Counted from the first letter of the stretch, positions 36,062-49,121 are shown. The stretch: 64,000 nucleotides of DNA from Celoporthe dispersa (GCA_016584495.1 WAID01000003.1:4836001-4900000); one strand, 5' to 3'. Notes: generated by a model from the sequence alone, not told the origin. Translations and numbers: made by a program.

Positions 36062-39000
36062 GCCTAGCGAGGCGCAGGGGCTTGTGTGCAGGAACTACCA
36101 CAGTACTGTACCACTACCATCACTACCACTATGGACATAGTACGCACTCATCTGAGCGGGCTGACTACCATGATGGTGTATGTTCATCATGCGACATACG
36201 ACATCGCGTACGGGCTGAGGAAAACGTCATGTCTATACTCGTCTTGGGACACCGCGCGCCTCGGGTCCAGGGGGAGAAGAGGACTGGGGGTGGAGGGGCA
36301 CAAACCCACGACCTAGACGATGAGCACAGACGGAGCGGGTTGGTTTCTTGATAGATGAGCAGGAAAAAGAGACAGAAAAAAGGGACTTGTTCGAGTCGGG
36401 TGCTCGGAAACATGTACTATCCAGGCTCCTAGGGCCGAGTGCTTGGCGGCCGGGGGGGGAGGGGAGGGGTGTGTGTGGGAGGACTCGAAAAGCCTCGTCC
36501 CTTGATCTTGGCCAGGGTTCATTTTTATGGGGTTATCATCACAAGGCTCACTTACACAGCCAGGGGGGGGGGAGGGGAATGATGCCACAGCACCTAGTCA
36601 GAGTGCCCACCACCCACACAGCTGCCGTGGCACACCCACCCACACCCACCCACCCAATACCACACTAAGCACACGTGGGAGAAAGGATGCCGAGTCAACA
36701 CCACACCATGAGAAGAGAAAGAGAGGGAGAGAGAGAGCGAGAGAGAGAAAGAGAGGCAGCCACAGAGAGACACAAGGAAAGAGAAAGAACAAGAGGAAAG
36801 AGGACCCCACAGGCGCTAGGATCCCCACTGGGGGTTGCCGATCTGCTCCTTCCCTGACACGCCTGGGGGCCCTGCCAAATAATATGAAATATGATCAGAG
36901 AACCAGCCAGTGACATCAGGTCTTGGCAGGTCCCGAGGCCTATCGTTACTGTGGACGGAACGACATTACATTTTTTATTTTATTTTTTTTTAAATCAGAT
37001 TTGGGCATCTCGAGGAGATCGCACAGCCCAAGTCACATGACGCCAGGGGAACGTCTGCATCTCACCTCGTGGCGTTTCCTCCCTCGGTGGTGGTTGGTGG
37101 TACGACTCTTTTCTGGTACTGCACTTATTTTTGACAACGGATAGCTGCAGCAGCTCCAACCACCAAAAAGAGGCGTGAAACGAAAACCCAAAGCCAACCA
37201 CCCCTCCCCCTCCCCCCCTCCCGGTGCCTGCCTGTCTGAGCTAGAGAGAGAAAGAGAGAGAGGGGGAAAGAAAGAAGAAAGGAAGAGAAAGAGAAAAAAA
37301 TAAAAAAGAGTGGAGTTGAGTTTACATTCCCCATGGGACTGGGCTGGGTCCTGCGAGGCCATTCAGACCTCTTGAGACAATAAGGGTCCTCCTCCTCTTG
37401 GCTTTCCCAAACCAAGGAGGGAGGATGGGGGCCCGCGACATCACACCTCTTGGCCCTAACATGTTACTGCCCAAGAGTTTCTGACTCGGCAGCCGGCAGG
37501 TTTACCTCTGGAAGCATACGAAATTATCCTATTGGACTAATGCATATCACACGTGTTTGAGCAGCCTTGCAGCATAACAGTCTTGGCAGGATAATAAATG
37601 GTAACACACAGGAGAACAGGAAACAAGGGAGAAGGCGCCTTGCTGAAAAGGGAGGGGGAGGGGAGGCTCGGTAAAACAGAAAGCGAGAGAGAGCGAGAGA
37701 GAGAGAGAGAGAAGCTATCATGACAGAGAGCCGCGCCCCCCTTCCCCCCTCCCCGCCCCCGGCCAAGCGAGTCGCATTCGCAAAAAACGAGACGATCGCA
37801 TGATAAGGTGAAGACAACAAACAGGTTACTACGACACCATTATCACGACAGTGGTACCCGCCCCAGGAACCCTCCCCCTCTCTTCTGTCCTCCGTGTCTT
37901 GCTTGTTCCTTGCAGACTCGTGTCCGTGCTTCCCGCGCCGGCCCTGGGTTCATCTTTCCTGTCTGGAGTCAGGTCTCTCTGCCCCGCAAACGGTGCGCAC
38001 GCTTGACGGTCGTATCCTCACGACAAGGGTCTCACATGTTCTCTCTTTTTTTTTTTTTCCTTTTCGGGGGGGAGGAGGGAGAGAGAGGGGGGGCCTTGCT
38101 GCTCCTCTCCTGCTGCTACTACGACCATGCACTAACGAATTGCCGCTTCCTTTCCTCGATGGAGAAACCCTCGTCAATTTCAGCTGTCGAGGCGGCTGTA
38201 ATTTTGACATCTGGCAGATATCCCTGCTGCTGTTACCTCCCATGTGGATGGATCTACAAGTCATTTGGGGCAAACGCGCCTTGGCCAGCCATCTATCACA
38301 GTCTCATGATCGATCAGAGTCCAGCCTCACCCCTGGGCTTGGGGCACTCTGCCGCTGCCGCGCTGGCTCCGCTGCGGTCTGGGATGAGGGGAGCAGTGAA
38401 CAGCTGGCGGGCTCACGAGCAAGTGCAGGCAGTACCGACCAGGGGGGAGAGAGAGAGCGAGAGTGGGTTTTCTCTTTTTTATTTTTTATTTTTTTGGGGG
38501 GTGGGAGGGGAGGAGAGGAGGATGGTGGAGAATGCAGTACAGAGATTCTATCAATCTATCTGTCCCTTGGCCTACCTCTCTAAAGACAGTCGAGAGAGTA
38601 CGTGTGAGAATGTGTGACCTGCCAGCATCGGGTTGGTGGGGGGAGAGAGAGAGGGGGGGGGGGTGTTCAAGGGCAGCGAGGGAGGAAAGCCCATCAGGGT
38701 ACATGCAAGTCAAGTGGACGCCAGGTTTCTAGCTGTGTCGTGTCAGTCAACGTTGTACTCTTTCGACCGGTCCAAGACAATCAATTTACATTGGGCAGCC
38801 AAGACTCAAGAGCAACCATCCCGAAGCAACCGTCGGCCAGCGAGCGGCTGAACGATGATCCTCCTTAGATTTTTTTCTTTCTTTCTCTCTATCTCTCCCT
38901 CTCTCTTCCCGGGGACCATGTCGCGGGCGTCTTTAATTTTTTATTTTTTATTCCCCCCTTCTTTCTCTCTATCAATGTGCCTGCGAATCCATCCACCCCA

Positions 39001-39293
39001 TCCGGGGTGGCGATACCACCAAGCCAGGCGCAGGAACCAGCAGGCCTGTCACTGAAACCTAAATCTAGGGCGGCGGCCCCGGCAGCAGCAAGCAGCAGCA
39101 TCAGTTTTACGTTTTCCCCCCCTGGGTCGTCTCATGGCGCGCGCAACTGCCCCCTCTCCGCTGCATCCGGGCTCGGGGAAAGACTCCGCGCGGGCCCTAA
39201 CAGAATCGCGCCTTCCGAACCATGCCCTGGGGTTTTGAGGGGTGGGAGAAGAGGGGAGAAGAGCGCGCTTTTGGGGGTGGGAGGGAGGGAAAA

Positions 39294-39334
39294 GAGAGAG
39301 AGAGGGAGAGAGAGAGAGAGAGAGAGGGAGGGAG

Positions 39335-39375
<41 letters not shown>

Positions 39376-39427
39376 CATATACAGAGAGAGAGAGAGACAG
39401 AGAAAGAGAAAGAGACAGAGAGCGCGG

Positions 39428-39453
<26 letters not shown>
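39294..39453. repeat. compound GA / CA / TA / GA microsatellite
   Basis: 160 bases in which (GA)n passes into (CA)n, then (TA)n, then again (GA)n with AGAAAG and ACAG variants. It is the longest simple-sequence block in the window. Confidence 0.9.
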
Positions 39454-39458
<5 letters not shown>

Positions 39459-39834
39459 GGGGGGGTGGGTGGCCGTCTGTAGAGGAAGAGAGGTTAGGTA
39501 GGGAGGGAGGGCTCATGGGCTGTGCTGTGCTGGTGCTGGCGCTGGCTGGTGCTTGTACAAAGTACAGGCAGGTGTAACTGGGGACTATGGGCTCTTGGCG
39601 TGCTGGAATGGCAGGGGATAGCTTGAGAGGGCAGTAGCATTCCATCCGCCCCGCCCCCTGAGGAGGGAAGGATACTTGGGATGGACCTTCTCTCTGTCTA
39701 CTCCGTGTCTCCTTCCTTGATGCCCATCCTTCACAGTGCTGCTACAGGCTTAAACGGGTTCAGTGGAGGGCCCTGGGTTCCCTGTCGCGCGGGGCCTACC
39801 TGCCGGGTGTCCCAGCCCTCGTCGCACCCTAACT

Positions 39835-39865
<31 letters not shown>

Positions 39866-39963
39866 TTACTACCACCCCATACTACATGGCAGTACGACAG
39901 TACCTAGCACCCTTACTACTGCGGTACAGTTAGTTACGTGCCACTCTCAACCGCCACGCACCC

Positions 39964-39993
39964 CAGCACAGCACAGCACAGCACAGCACAGCA
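39964..39993. repeat. CAGCA pentanucleotide tandem repeat
   Basis: Six near-perfect tandem copies of a CAGCA/ACAGC unit in the desert upstream of the WOPR gene. Confidence 0.8.
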
Positions 39994-40038
39994 CCCACCT
40001 AGCACCGATACGGGCAGAAACTGCTGCTAAGTCACCGC

Positions 40039-40053
40039 GGTACTATGGTACTA
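40039..40053. repeat. GTAC inverted/direct repeat, core TACTATGGTA
   Basis: GGTACTA is repeated directly (40039-40045 and 40047-40053) with one T between, containing the complement of the TACCATAGTA core at 40041-40050. Confidence 0.65.
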
Positions 40054-40249
40054 CTACAGTCGGGGCCCTCGCTGGCAAGGGCAATCCCGTTCAGAACCAG
40101 GCCGCGACCTGCGTGCACGTACACACACACGCTCTCTCTCTCTCACCCCCCCCCCCCCCGACATCGAGTCTAGAATTTTTGATCGGGTTCTCTTCGTCAG
40201 GTCCTGTTGCTTTGCGATCAGCCCTACCTTGCTGTAGCGAGCAGCAGCA

Positions 40250-41456
40250 TTGAACCTGTATATATGTGGTGACAATTCTCTCCCCCTTCCCCCCCTCTTC
40301 TCCCTCTCCTCCCTGGCCTCTTTCAGCTATCCAAGGTTTGCCCTCGATAGTTTCAGCCCGACATTACTCGCCTCGCGAATCCAGTCCCTCTCTCTTCCTG
40401 CTAGCGGGCGGCTTAGAGGGAAGGAGAAAAGAAGAAGATCCAAGATAACTTCATCCCGAGGCTGACCGTCCCAGGCAGAGGCTGTGCCCTGTGCCGCCCT
40501 CGCTCTTGGTCCTCGTCATATCCCTGTTCCGAATACGATCCCATTCAAACGAACTGGCCGTCTAAACTGGGGCACGACACTGCAACGTTCGAGCGAGGTC
40601 GTTCACACGCCGCCTTCTTGGACAAGACACAAAACGGCCGCCATATCACGCCTGAACCTGAGCTTCAGGTCATCAATCATCTCAGCCGCCCTCTCGAGCC
40701 GCCACCACCACCACCACCAACAACAAAGACATACACATACACACACACATCACATCACATCACACACATTACACAACTTGCTTCCTCCTCTCTCTCTCTC
40801 TACTAGATTCCCACCCACACGCCCTGCCAGCTTCTGCCCAGTTCGTTTTCCCTCCCTCGGCCTGGCCTGCGTACCAAATTGAGACACACACACGCAGAGA
40901 GGGCCTGCTGCTTTTGCAGGTAGCTCATTGCTTCTCCTCACCCAGACCTAGGGAAGAAGGGGAAAAAAAAACCCAAAAAAACCTTGACCTATTTCTTCTG
41001 AATTTCTCGGGGGAATCTAATCTTAATTCGACCACCCGATAAACAAATACTTCCAGCAAACAGACAGGCGCCTGAATCTTTTCTTCTCTCCCTCCCTCTG
41101 TCATTCTCTTCTTCTTCTTCTCTTACTCTCTTCTACACGCTCTCTCCTGAAGAAATACCTCTCTTGAGATATCCTTACCTCTCACACGCACACGCACACG
41201 CACACACACACGCACACATACACACACACTCTCTCTCTCATACACACACGCGCGCGCGAACTCTATGCACTGCGCGGCCTTATCCGGTCCGCGCCAGCTG
41301 TACCAGCCTCCTGGACCACTCACGCCAGAGTCGACACCATCCGACTTTGGCCCCTCGAGCGGCAGCAGCCACCCGTCTCCAATCAACACCACCTTTACCA
41401 CCTTCACCACCACCAACTTTACCACCACCGCCGCCGCCACCACCAACACCATCACC
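40250..41456 (+). promoter_or_regulatory. pyrimidine-rich proximal promoter and leader of the WOPR gene
   Basis: About 1.2 kb strongly enriched in C and T on the coding strand, with CT tracts near 40785-40802 and 41080-41150 and CA tracts near 41175-41230, ending in CACC-rich sequence directly before the ATG. Such tracts mark fungal core promoters and leaders. An in-frame ATG at 41265 would add 64 Thr-rich residues but is probably leader. Transcription start not determinable. Confidence 0.4.
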
Positions 41457-43103
41457 ATGGACGAACTCGCTTCGCACCATGGGCAGCACCAGCCCCAGCA
41501 CCACCACCCACACCCACAGCCCCTGCCGTCCCCGTCAACACCATCAGGCAATGTTCTCACCCCCACCTGGCGGGGCATGGTCATGTCCACCATCGACGCG
41601 CTCAAGGTGGTCGAGGCCTGTCTCACGGGCACCCTCATGCACACCGCCCGCAGGCCGCACGACAGGGAGCGGGAACACCTCATCCGCAGCGGCAACGTGT
41701 TCGTCTATGAGGAGTCCTCCTCCGGCATCAAGCGCTGGACGGACGGCCAGAACTGGAGCCCCAGCAGGATCCTGGGCAACTACCTCATCTACCGGGAGCT
41801 CGACAAGAGCTTCCCCTCGGGCGACAAGAAGAGGGCCATCAAGCGGAAGAGGGAGGGCAAGCCCGACCTCCAGCAGGGCGGCCACCCCACCGCCACCACG
41901 CCTGACGCGCCGGCCTCCCTCAACGACGAGCGGGAGAGGGCGCTCCTGGGCTCCCTCGTCGACTCGTACCCCTTCAAGGAGGGCGGGCTGATCAAGAAGA
42001 CCATCAGCATCAAGTGGAACAACGTCATGCACCACCTCGTCAGCTACTACTCCCTCGAGGACGCGAGGAACCACAGGCTCCCCTTCCCCGGTGATGACCC
42101 AAAGCTCGTGCACATAAGGCCCCGACCCGAGCTCATACAGCTCCAGGACTTCCGAGTCCCCATCGAGCAGGAAGACCCCCGCTTCTTGGACGACCGAGCC
42201 ATGATCCTCGGGATGATCCCCCCTGCCCCGTACGCCCAGACGCCGACGCTGGAGCGGACGTCCTCCCTGCCGCAGATACCACAGATGGCCAGCGGCATCA
42301 TGTCGACAAACCCGTACGGCACGAGCCAGTTCCACCACATGGGCGTCCCGGTCCACAGCTCGATGGACCCCGGGCTGCAGATGGGCGGCGGGGGCCACTA
42401 CGGACACCCGCCCGCCAGCACCTTCGTCCCCTGGGAGCAGCAGCAGCAACAGCAGCGGCGGGTGCCCTCCCTGCAGCTACACACGTTCGGCCACAGCATG
42501 TCCCACATGATGGACAGCGCCAGCAGCAGCACCAGCAGCAAGAGAAGACGCTCGGATGCCTACGAGGCGGCGACGCCCGACGGACACGACTACTACTCCC
42601 CCATAACCGACCCGGCGCGCGCAGGGCAACACTACTTTGTAGGCGCGACGACACCCTCCTCCTATGCGATGGCCCCCTTCCCGCCACAGCGGAAGCTGCC
42701 GAGTACAAGCCCGCAGGGCCCCCCATGGGCCCGTCCTCCTCCTCCTCCATCTCCACCTCCGCGGCCACGTGCGAGCTGCCCGCGAGCTCGACAAACCTGG
42801 CATACGCCCCCGCCCAGATGACCTCCTCCATGGACTTCCCGCCGATGACCACGCCCGCGCACCCTCCAGTGAGTATGCCCGGCGCACAGACCCCAACGGA
42901 ACCCCTCGCTGACTTCCGCACCGTCTATGAATGCCAGCACGATCGGTGGGCCGGCCCGGGGCGATCAGTTCTTCGCGTCCTTTAGCGCACCAGGCTGGGG
43001 CGGCGGCGGCGGCGGCGGCGACGAGACCACTTCTTACCTGTCGGGACCGGGAAGATCCACCAACGGCTGGCACAGCGCGACGGGCCACGGCGGTCACCAG
43101 TAA
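41457..43103 (+). CDS. SGE1: WOPR (Gti1/Pac2) transcription regulator, Sge1/Ryp1/Wor1 class
   Basis: Sequence-specific DNA-binding regulator of morphology, conidiation and effector expression (Fusarium Sge1, Histoplasma Ryp1, Candida Wor1). The WOPR domain is bipartite: TPTWRGMVMSTIDALKVVEA, RRPHDRERE, IRSGNVFVYEE, GIKRWTDGQNWSPSRILGNY in the first half (from about residue 36), then after a Thr/Pro linker LLGSLVDSYPF, GLIKKTISI, HHLVSYYSLEDA in the second. RRPHDRER and SGNVFVYEE separate it from the Pac2 class. The rest is a Gln/Ser/Tyr/Gly-rich tail, usual for the family. ATG at 41457 has a perfect CACCATGG context; no intron is needed. The tail is broken: a C6 run at 42719-42724 is one base short, and another shift lies at about 42891-42908, after which the frame reads ASTIGGPARGDQFFASF and ends GHGGHQ at 43103. 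Confidence 0.93.
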
Positions 43104-45054
43104 ATTAATCTACCATACGGAGAGGAGGGGAGAAAGGCTTCTTTTTCTCTGTTTATTTTTTTTTTTTTTGGAAAAGAGCGTGACGGCCCTTTCCTCCTTG
43201 CTACCCCTCAAGATGATTACGCGCAAATCATTGGGAACAGCACGACAAATCACCCATGAGGAGGAGCTTCATTTTGGTTTTGGTTTTTTTTTTTTGGAGG
43301 AGGGGGGCCTCCTGGAATCCCCCTGGAGAAGGTTTTCTTCTCTTGCAGGCGCACGAGATGTTTTGAGATGGATGATACCACTTCCGTAACTCCGGTTTTT
43401 TCTACGAAAGGCCACAACGAGTCATCGGCGGGCAACCTACTTTCTTTTTTTTTTTTTGTGGGGAGGGGGGTGGATGGATATTGGGACTCCGGAAAGACGG
43501 CGTGAGAAAGGACATTGTCGTTCGTTCCGATGCTAGTGTTTTGCCGCAACCGAAAAGAATAGGAACAGAAGAAGGGGGGAAACCCAACAAAAAAAAAAAA
43601 AACCACCCCTCATTTTGGATGGGAAAGGGCTGGGGGGGGTTTGATGGAGGGGGTGGAGGTGGTCAGAAAGCACAGGAACAGAAGACCAACAGGGTGGGGG
43701 CGGTGGACTTTTTTTTTCTTCTTTTCTTTTCTCTTTGTCCTGCTTCTAGTCGGGTCTTGTGTGCGAGAGAAACAGGGAGAGAGGGAGGTCTGTCTGCTGG
43801 TTATTCTCATCACCACTTTCAATGTGTTCACCTGGGACGCTTCATGTGTAAGTAGTTTATATCTTTTTTATTACTGGCCGTTGTGTGTCCTAGCACATAA
43901 CTACGGAATTTGTTGTTTTTTTTTCTTTTTGCACTGTTTTTTTATATAAAACTTGATCCATAGAGAGAGAGCGACCTGTTTCTGCATCTTTTGGTATATT
44001 ACTAGTATGAATTGTTTTCTTCTGGTTGTTCTGATTTCATATATCAAAGAGATTATCCTCACGGACCAAGGAAGCGGTGTTTGATTTTAGGACAAGAGGG
44101 GAGGGGTCGTTGGGGAAGAGAAAGAGGAGAGAGAAGGTGAGAGAGGGGGGAGGGGAAGGGGAGATTGGACGGAGAGGCGGACAAAATTCGTCATTTTTGC
44201 CCAATGTACAGTACCAACGTGCGTGTTCACTGATGACTATCAAAGTCTGAGCGCCGGACATTCGCTACTATCATGAAAAAGAAATTGAAAAAAAAAAAAA
44301 AAAAAAGCCGTGCTCGATTCGTTACAAAAGTGAGTGGTTCTTTTGTTAGCATGATCTGATTATACCGCGAGAGAGAAAAAAAAAGTATCCGACGGCTATA
44401 TTCCCATATACGAACAAGTAAACAAACAAAACCGTGCGCAAATTATCATGCTGTAGTTATACTGTACCTGTACTGGGTACAAACAGCATCTTTCTCAGTA
44501 CGTACCCATACATGGTGAGCCTAGAGCCCGTTCAGCAAGGAGACTAGAGGGAGGTTTCGCTACCAAACTTTGTCCGTGTTGTTTCGGATGGGGATCTTGT
44601 GTGTGTGTGTGTGGGCTAATTAGGGGACCGTTTTTTTTCTCTCTCTCTCTCTCTCCCTCTTTCTCATCACCCTACCTCTTCTCCTCCTGCTTGTTCCTGC
44701 TCGCTTGTTTTGCCTGCCTGCCTGCCTGCCCGCCTGCCTGCCCGATGCAACAAATTTGCTCGACCGGTCGGTTGAAACGCCAAAAATGAACAGGTCCCCC
44801 CGCTTGCCTGGTGTTGAGGTTGCCGGTGGGTGGTATCTGTGTGAACAGAACCCACCCACCTTGGAACGGGGCTTGGCGGGTGATATACCCGGCTTCGTTC
44901 GCGCGCCCGGGGGAGGGTATGGGCGGCGTCAGTTTGACGGGTTTCCCCCTGCGGGCCGTTTGTTGTTGCAGGAGGGGGCCTTTATAGTACAGCTAATCCG
45001 TATGTGTGTATATCTATTCCATACAAGACATACGTGGACATGTGTATATATGTT

Positions 45055-45055
<1 letters not shown>

Positions 45056-45080
<25 letters not shown>
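45056..45080. repeat. (AT)n microsatellite
   Basis: About 25 bases of pure AT repeat; a partial copy with CATG insertion follows to 45092. Confidence 0.85.
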
Positions 45081-45087
<7 letters not shown>

Positions 45088-46331
45088 ATAATAGTTATAA
45101 AAGGAAATGTTATGTATATATTGTTTCGGTAGCTACATGTTTGCCTGCATTTTCTCTCGAGATGTCGAGAGGCTGTGAGATATCAAACTCGGCTTCCCCT
45201 CGTCTCCTCCGCCGTTGATGCTGTCTGTGGTGGTGGTGGTGGGCATGCATGCCGTCACACACACACACACACACACACACGTGCAAGTCGGTTGCACAGA
45301 CCAGACAAAGGTACATGTTATAGTGGGCATTCAACATGAACATGGTAGAATCCTCGCCGATGTCTAGATCCCTGGAGGCATAAAGGCTATCTGAGCACGG
45401 ATGTCAGGACGGAGACAAGCACCAAAGAGAAAAAATGATCATGGGCTCCTCCTTCTCTAACTTAGAGAGGGTACGCCTTGCATACCCGGGGCCGCTATGG
45501 GTGCTGTAGTGAGGAGACACCAGGGACGTATTCCGACTGGTGCACGAGCTGAGTGCCGAGCATGTGCCATGGGAGGAGAAAGAGGGGCGCGCGCGGGAGA
45601 GCTCTCTCTCTCTCTCTCTCGTTCTTTTTTTCTCTCGCTTTTTTTTTTTATCTCATCTTCCGCGCCGACGGGGAAAAGATCCGCCTCTAGGTGCTGACGT
45701 CTCTGCTGCTCAGGATGGGAATGGCGTCTGGCTGCCCAACCTTTTTGCGCTCAGACGTCCAGATGCCCAGCCTCCCCTGTTCTCGGACCCGAGGGTCAGG
45801 AGGGCCAACCTGGGGGTTCTCCTTCCCTCCCTCTCTCTCTCTGTGTGTGTGTGTGTTTTTGGTCTGCACACGCGAGGCCGGATGAGGCATGTTCATCAGA
45901 AGAAGGGGTGGTAGTCTCTCTTTCTTTCTTAGTCGGGCCGCAAACCTCGCTGGGGAATTAGGCATGGGCCGTTTCATCGCGCCACGGCCGGTTCTTGGGA
46001 GGTACCATACATAGCAGCTCGCTTGTTCCGAGGGCCTGGCCACCTGGCCCTCTCTCTCGTCCCAAAAATCAGGCCACTTTCAGGGTCATACGCTTTGCGC
46101 GCTACTCGGCAGGCCCAAGAGCCAACGGGGGTTCGAGGTTAGGAATGGTTGCACTCGGATCTTTACCTGGGATGGCCCTGGGCTCCTGCGCTAGGTAGAA
46201 GGGTACCAAGTAATTCTTGGCGGCCGCCTTGCCCGGTGAATCTTGGGACGGGTACGCTGGGCCTGCTCCAACGGCCGGATGCTGCCTCACAGGGAAATAT
46301 CCTGGAACAACCTAAGCGAAAGAGGCGTGTT

Positions 46332-46343
46332 AACAACAACAAG

Positions 46344-46384
<41 letters not shown>

Positions 46385-46391
46385 GAACAAG
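46332..46391. repeat. (AAC)n trinucleotide repeat
   Basis: Around 18 AAC units with two AAG variants, in a region without other coding evidence. Confidence 0.9.
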
Positions 46392-47420
46392 AACAGGGCC
46401 AAGGGGTCGAGGAATCTCGATAGGATCGAGGTGGCCGCCCCCGCCCCCCCGTTTTCTCCTACAGACGTGATCCTCGCTCCTCGTTTAGTTCCCACATCTC
46501 AGGTCTTTCATCTCAGCAGAGGCAGCCCATGCGAGCCAAGAGGTGAGGCAGGTTGCTGCTTCTTCTTCTTCTTCTTCTCCCTTGAAAGATTGGCACCTTG
46601 ATACACGACCAACCAGCACAAACCAATCTGTCTGCCAGCTTCTCTAATGGGAGGTACCATGCGAACGGGCGGTAGCGTCTCGCGATGCCGCTAAGGTAGG
46701 GGCCCTTCCTACCATACCACAGTAGGTATGAGGATGCTGGGCCGAGCCTGCTAGCCCCAGCGCTCGGCTTGCCTGGTGCTCTGGCGTTACCAGCGCAGGC
46801 CTTTGGGTCCTGGTGAGGCCTGTGGCTGCGTGGTAGCATCCCACCACCGCCCGCCTCGTGCGCGCCCTCCCACTAGTCCTCTGTTGAGGATGGTAGCTGG
46901 GCGGGCGGGATCGATCGTGTCCCTCGACGTGTTCGCGGGGAACCAGACAATGCAAGGCTGATCCACCTCTCGGCCCGGCGGCGAACACACCTGACTGATC
47001 GGCGGCTCAGCTGGTGGCACGGACATACCGTCGCCTGGCCCTTCTCGGCGCGACCTCATCTCTCATGCACCCCGAGGCACTGCTGCTGTCGTATCGCGGT
47101 GACCGGGGAGGGGAGGGATGGGAAATAGGGAGGTGGTTTATGACGAGGGCGATGACGATGTGTTTGACGAGGCGTCCTGAACGAGCAGGTTGCGAGCGAG
47201 AGCATAGCATAGATTCGGTATAACATGACCCGGTTAGAGTGCTTAGGCCGGGGGATTAAACGACAGAAGCGAGGGTGAACCCTTCAAAGGGGGAAGCAGG
47301 CCAAGGGACGGCAAAGGCTGGTAGCGCAGGAGCTTGATCTGTGGGCGGTGGGGCGGTTCAGGCGGGCAGGGGAGAAAGGAGGCGCCCGGGGTTCTCTCTC
47401 TCTTTCTTCTCTTTCTCTCT

Positions 47421-47460
<40 letters not shown>

Positions 47461-47642
47461 GAGAGGGCGGGCAGTGATGGATGAGATGATTGTCAGGACA
47501 AGGGATAATAACAATGTGGACATGGGACAGTGGAATTCTGTGAGAGTCTCAAGGCAAGGAGCGCCTCGCGATAGACCGCTGCAGGGGGGGGTGCGCGAGG
47601 AAGGGACCGTACTATGACAACTAAGCTGCAGGCTACCTACTA

Positions 47643-47715
47643 ACTACTACTACTACTACTACTACTATACAAGGTAGTAGTATGTGGAATAGTAGTATCG
47701 GGTAGTACAGAGATA
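47643..47715. repeat. (TAC)n array with inverted GTAGTA copies
   Basis: Nine or so TAC units are followed by GGTAGTAGTA, ATAGTAGTA and GGTAGTAC, so the strand can fold into a TAC/GTA hairpin. Confidence 0.75.
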
Positions 47716-49121
47716 GTACCGCATCCAGCTACGGTGTACTGCCCTAGTGCCTACTTCCACACTAGTACTATTATGGTATCAAGCGACAGAGTGGGTATAC
47801 ATAAGTGAGTATGCAAAGACAGGGATGTCTCGGGCCACGATGCGGCTCTGGCGGGGTACCACATCTCACTGGCTAACGGTACGCAGTGCCACAGTACTCC
47901 AGTACCCCGCGATCCGTACCAATGCAGCTCTGTATCTCGTTACTATCTGCACGATATGGGGTACATGCAAATGAGCTGCCCGAGGTGGGGTCCAGGGACC
48001 CACCTCAAACCTCTTAGCGCGCACACCCGTTTTTTTTTCTCCCCCCCCTCCTCCCCCCCGGCCCCTCGCGAGGTCAGCAATCTGCACAGGATGAGGTAAG
48101 TTTTGAAGGTGGTGAGGCGAGATGAGCAACGTCCAACGAAACGACACGACAGCTCACCACCGCTACCACACGACCACACCACCACGCCACTGCCACCACC
48201 ACAGCATCGGGGGGCGCCCCCTCACCTGCTGAACCTTGTCCCCTTTCTTAGTGTCCCGCTGGGCTGCCGGCATTTTGACTCGGCAGGGAAGAGCTTCCTG
48301 CGCGCTGGGCGAATCAGAGAGGGCTCTGTCGTCAGACGCCTCGAAACAATCACGACACACGCGCACGCGCACGCCCTACCTCCGTGTGTGTATGTGCTGT
48401 TCACGTACCGCTGCCCAGCTCGAGAACAGAACAGAGCATCATCTGTGCCGGCCGACGACCTGACAGGCGGCAGCATCACCACCACCACCACCACCACCAC
48501 CAACCCTCCAACATCAGCATCACGTGTTGGCTGCTGGCTGCTGTGCTACACCGAACGTGAACCTCATGTCATACCGATCGCGAGGACAGGGTTACAGCGA
48601 AATCTCCTGAAGGCAGCGCAACGGTCGTATCGGGCTTGTCCCTGCTGGCGGAAGCATCAGGGACGGGAAGTTACGCCGACATCTTTCTTGGTGGCAGGCC
48701 CTGCGGCTCAGCTCGGCTCAGCTCAGCACTCTCTCTGCCCACTGGCAGCCTGCGGTTCTGGGCATCCGCCTGGGAAGCCTGCACTCGCCCATCACACACA
48801 CACACACACACGACCTTACGCGAGGGTGGAGTAGCTCCTCCATCGCTACCTGTTTCAACCGTCCTGCAGCTGCAGGTCGAGGCCCCCCCGGCGCGGGATA
48901 TCTTGAGGCTATTTAGACTTTGTGGACCCTGAGCATATCAGGCCCTCCCCCCCTCCCATCAGCTTAGTTACGCCGAGAACATCCCCAGCTCGAGGATGCG
49001 ATAGCTCAACAAACTTTCCGCACCATCTGTACCCACCTCTGACCTCCCTCCCGCCCTCGCCTCTGTTGGGCAGGTGGTCCACCTCGCTGTGACCTTCTCC
49101 TGGACAGATACGTCGCCTCCG

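Larger units (their letters stand above)
31198..41456. other. 10.3 kb desert upstream of the WOPR regulator
   Basis: No intact gene. It contains two coding-like relics (described separately at 31222-32115 and 33480-34030), many dinucleotide repeats including (CT)n at 32567-32599, (AC)n at 34396-34433 and 36031-36059, (GA)n at 36720-36750 and 37681-37712, a long compound repeat at 39294-39453, a CAGCA pentamer repeat near 39964-39993 and C13 near 40146. It probably includes the extended promoter and leader of the WOPR gene. Confidence 0.6.
43104..49121. other. 6 kb gene-poor stretch between the WOPR gene and CRD1
   Basis: Starts with the 3' region of the WOPR gene (T- and A-runs, AT-rich from 43850 to 44500). 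No supportable gene. Repeats: CCTG tetramer array near 44714-44745, (AT)n 45056-45080, (AC)n 45256-45280, (AAC)n 46332-46391, (CT)n 47424-47457, (TAC)n with inverted copies 47643-47715. A 243-codon plus frame at 48103-48834 is His/Thr/Pro repeat-driven and is not called. Confidence 0.6.

Noticed and set aside
39294..39453. CRISPR-like or satellite array
   Set aside because: Plain dinucleotide repeats without spacers; the organism is a eukaryote.
42881..42949. 69-base intron in the WOPR tail (GTGAGT donor, CTGAC, CCAG)
   Set aside because: The signals look good, but removal leaves the downstream part in a frame that stops after 15 codons, while the real tail lies in another frame.
48103..48834. 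243-codon open frame upstream of CRD1
   Set aside because: Composed largely of His/Thr/Pro repeats from CA and CAC tracts; no family.
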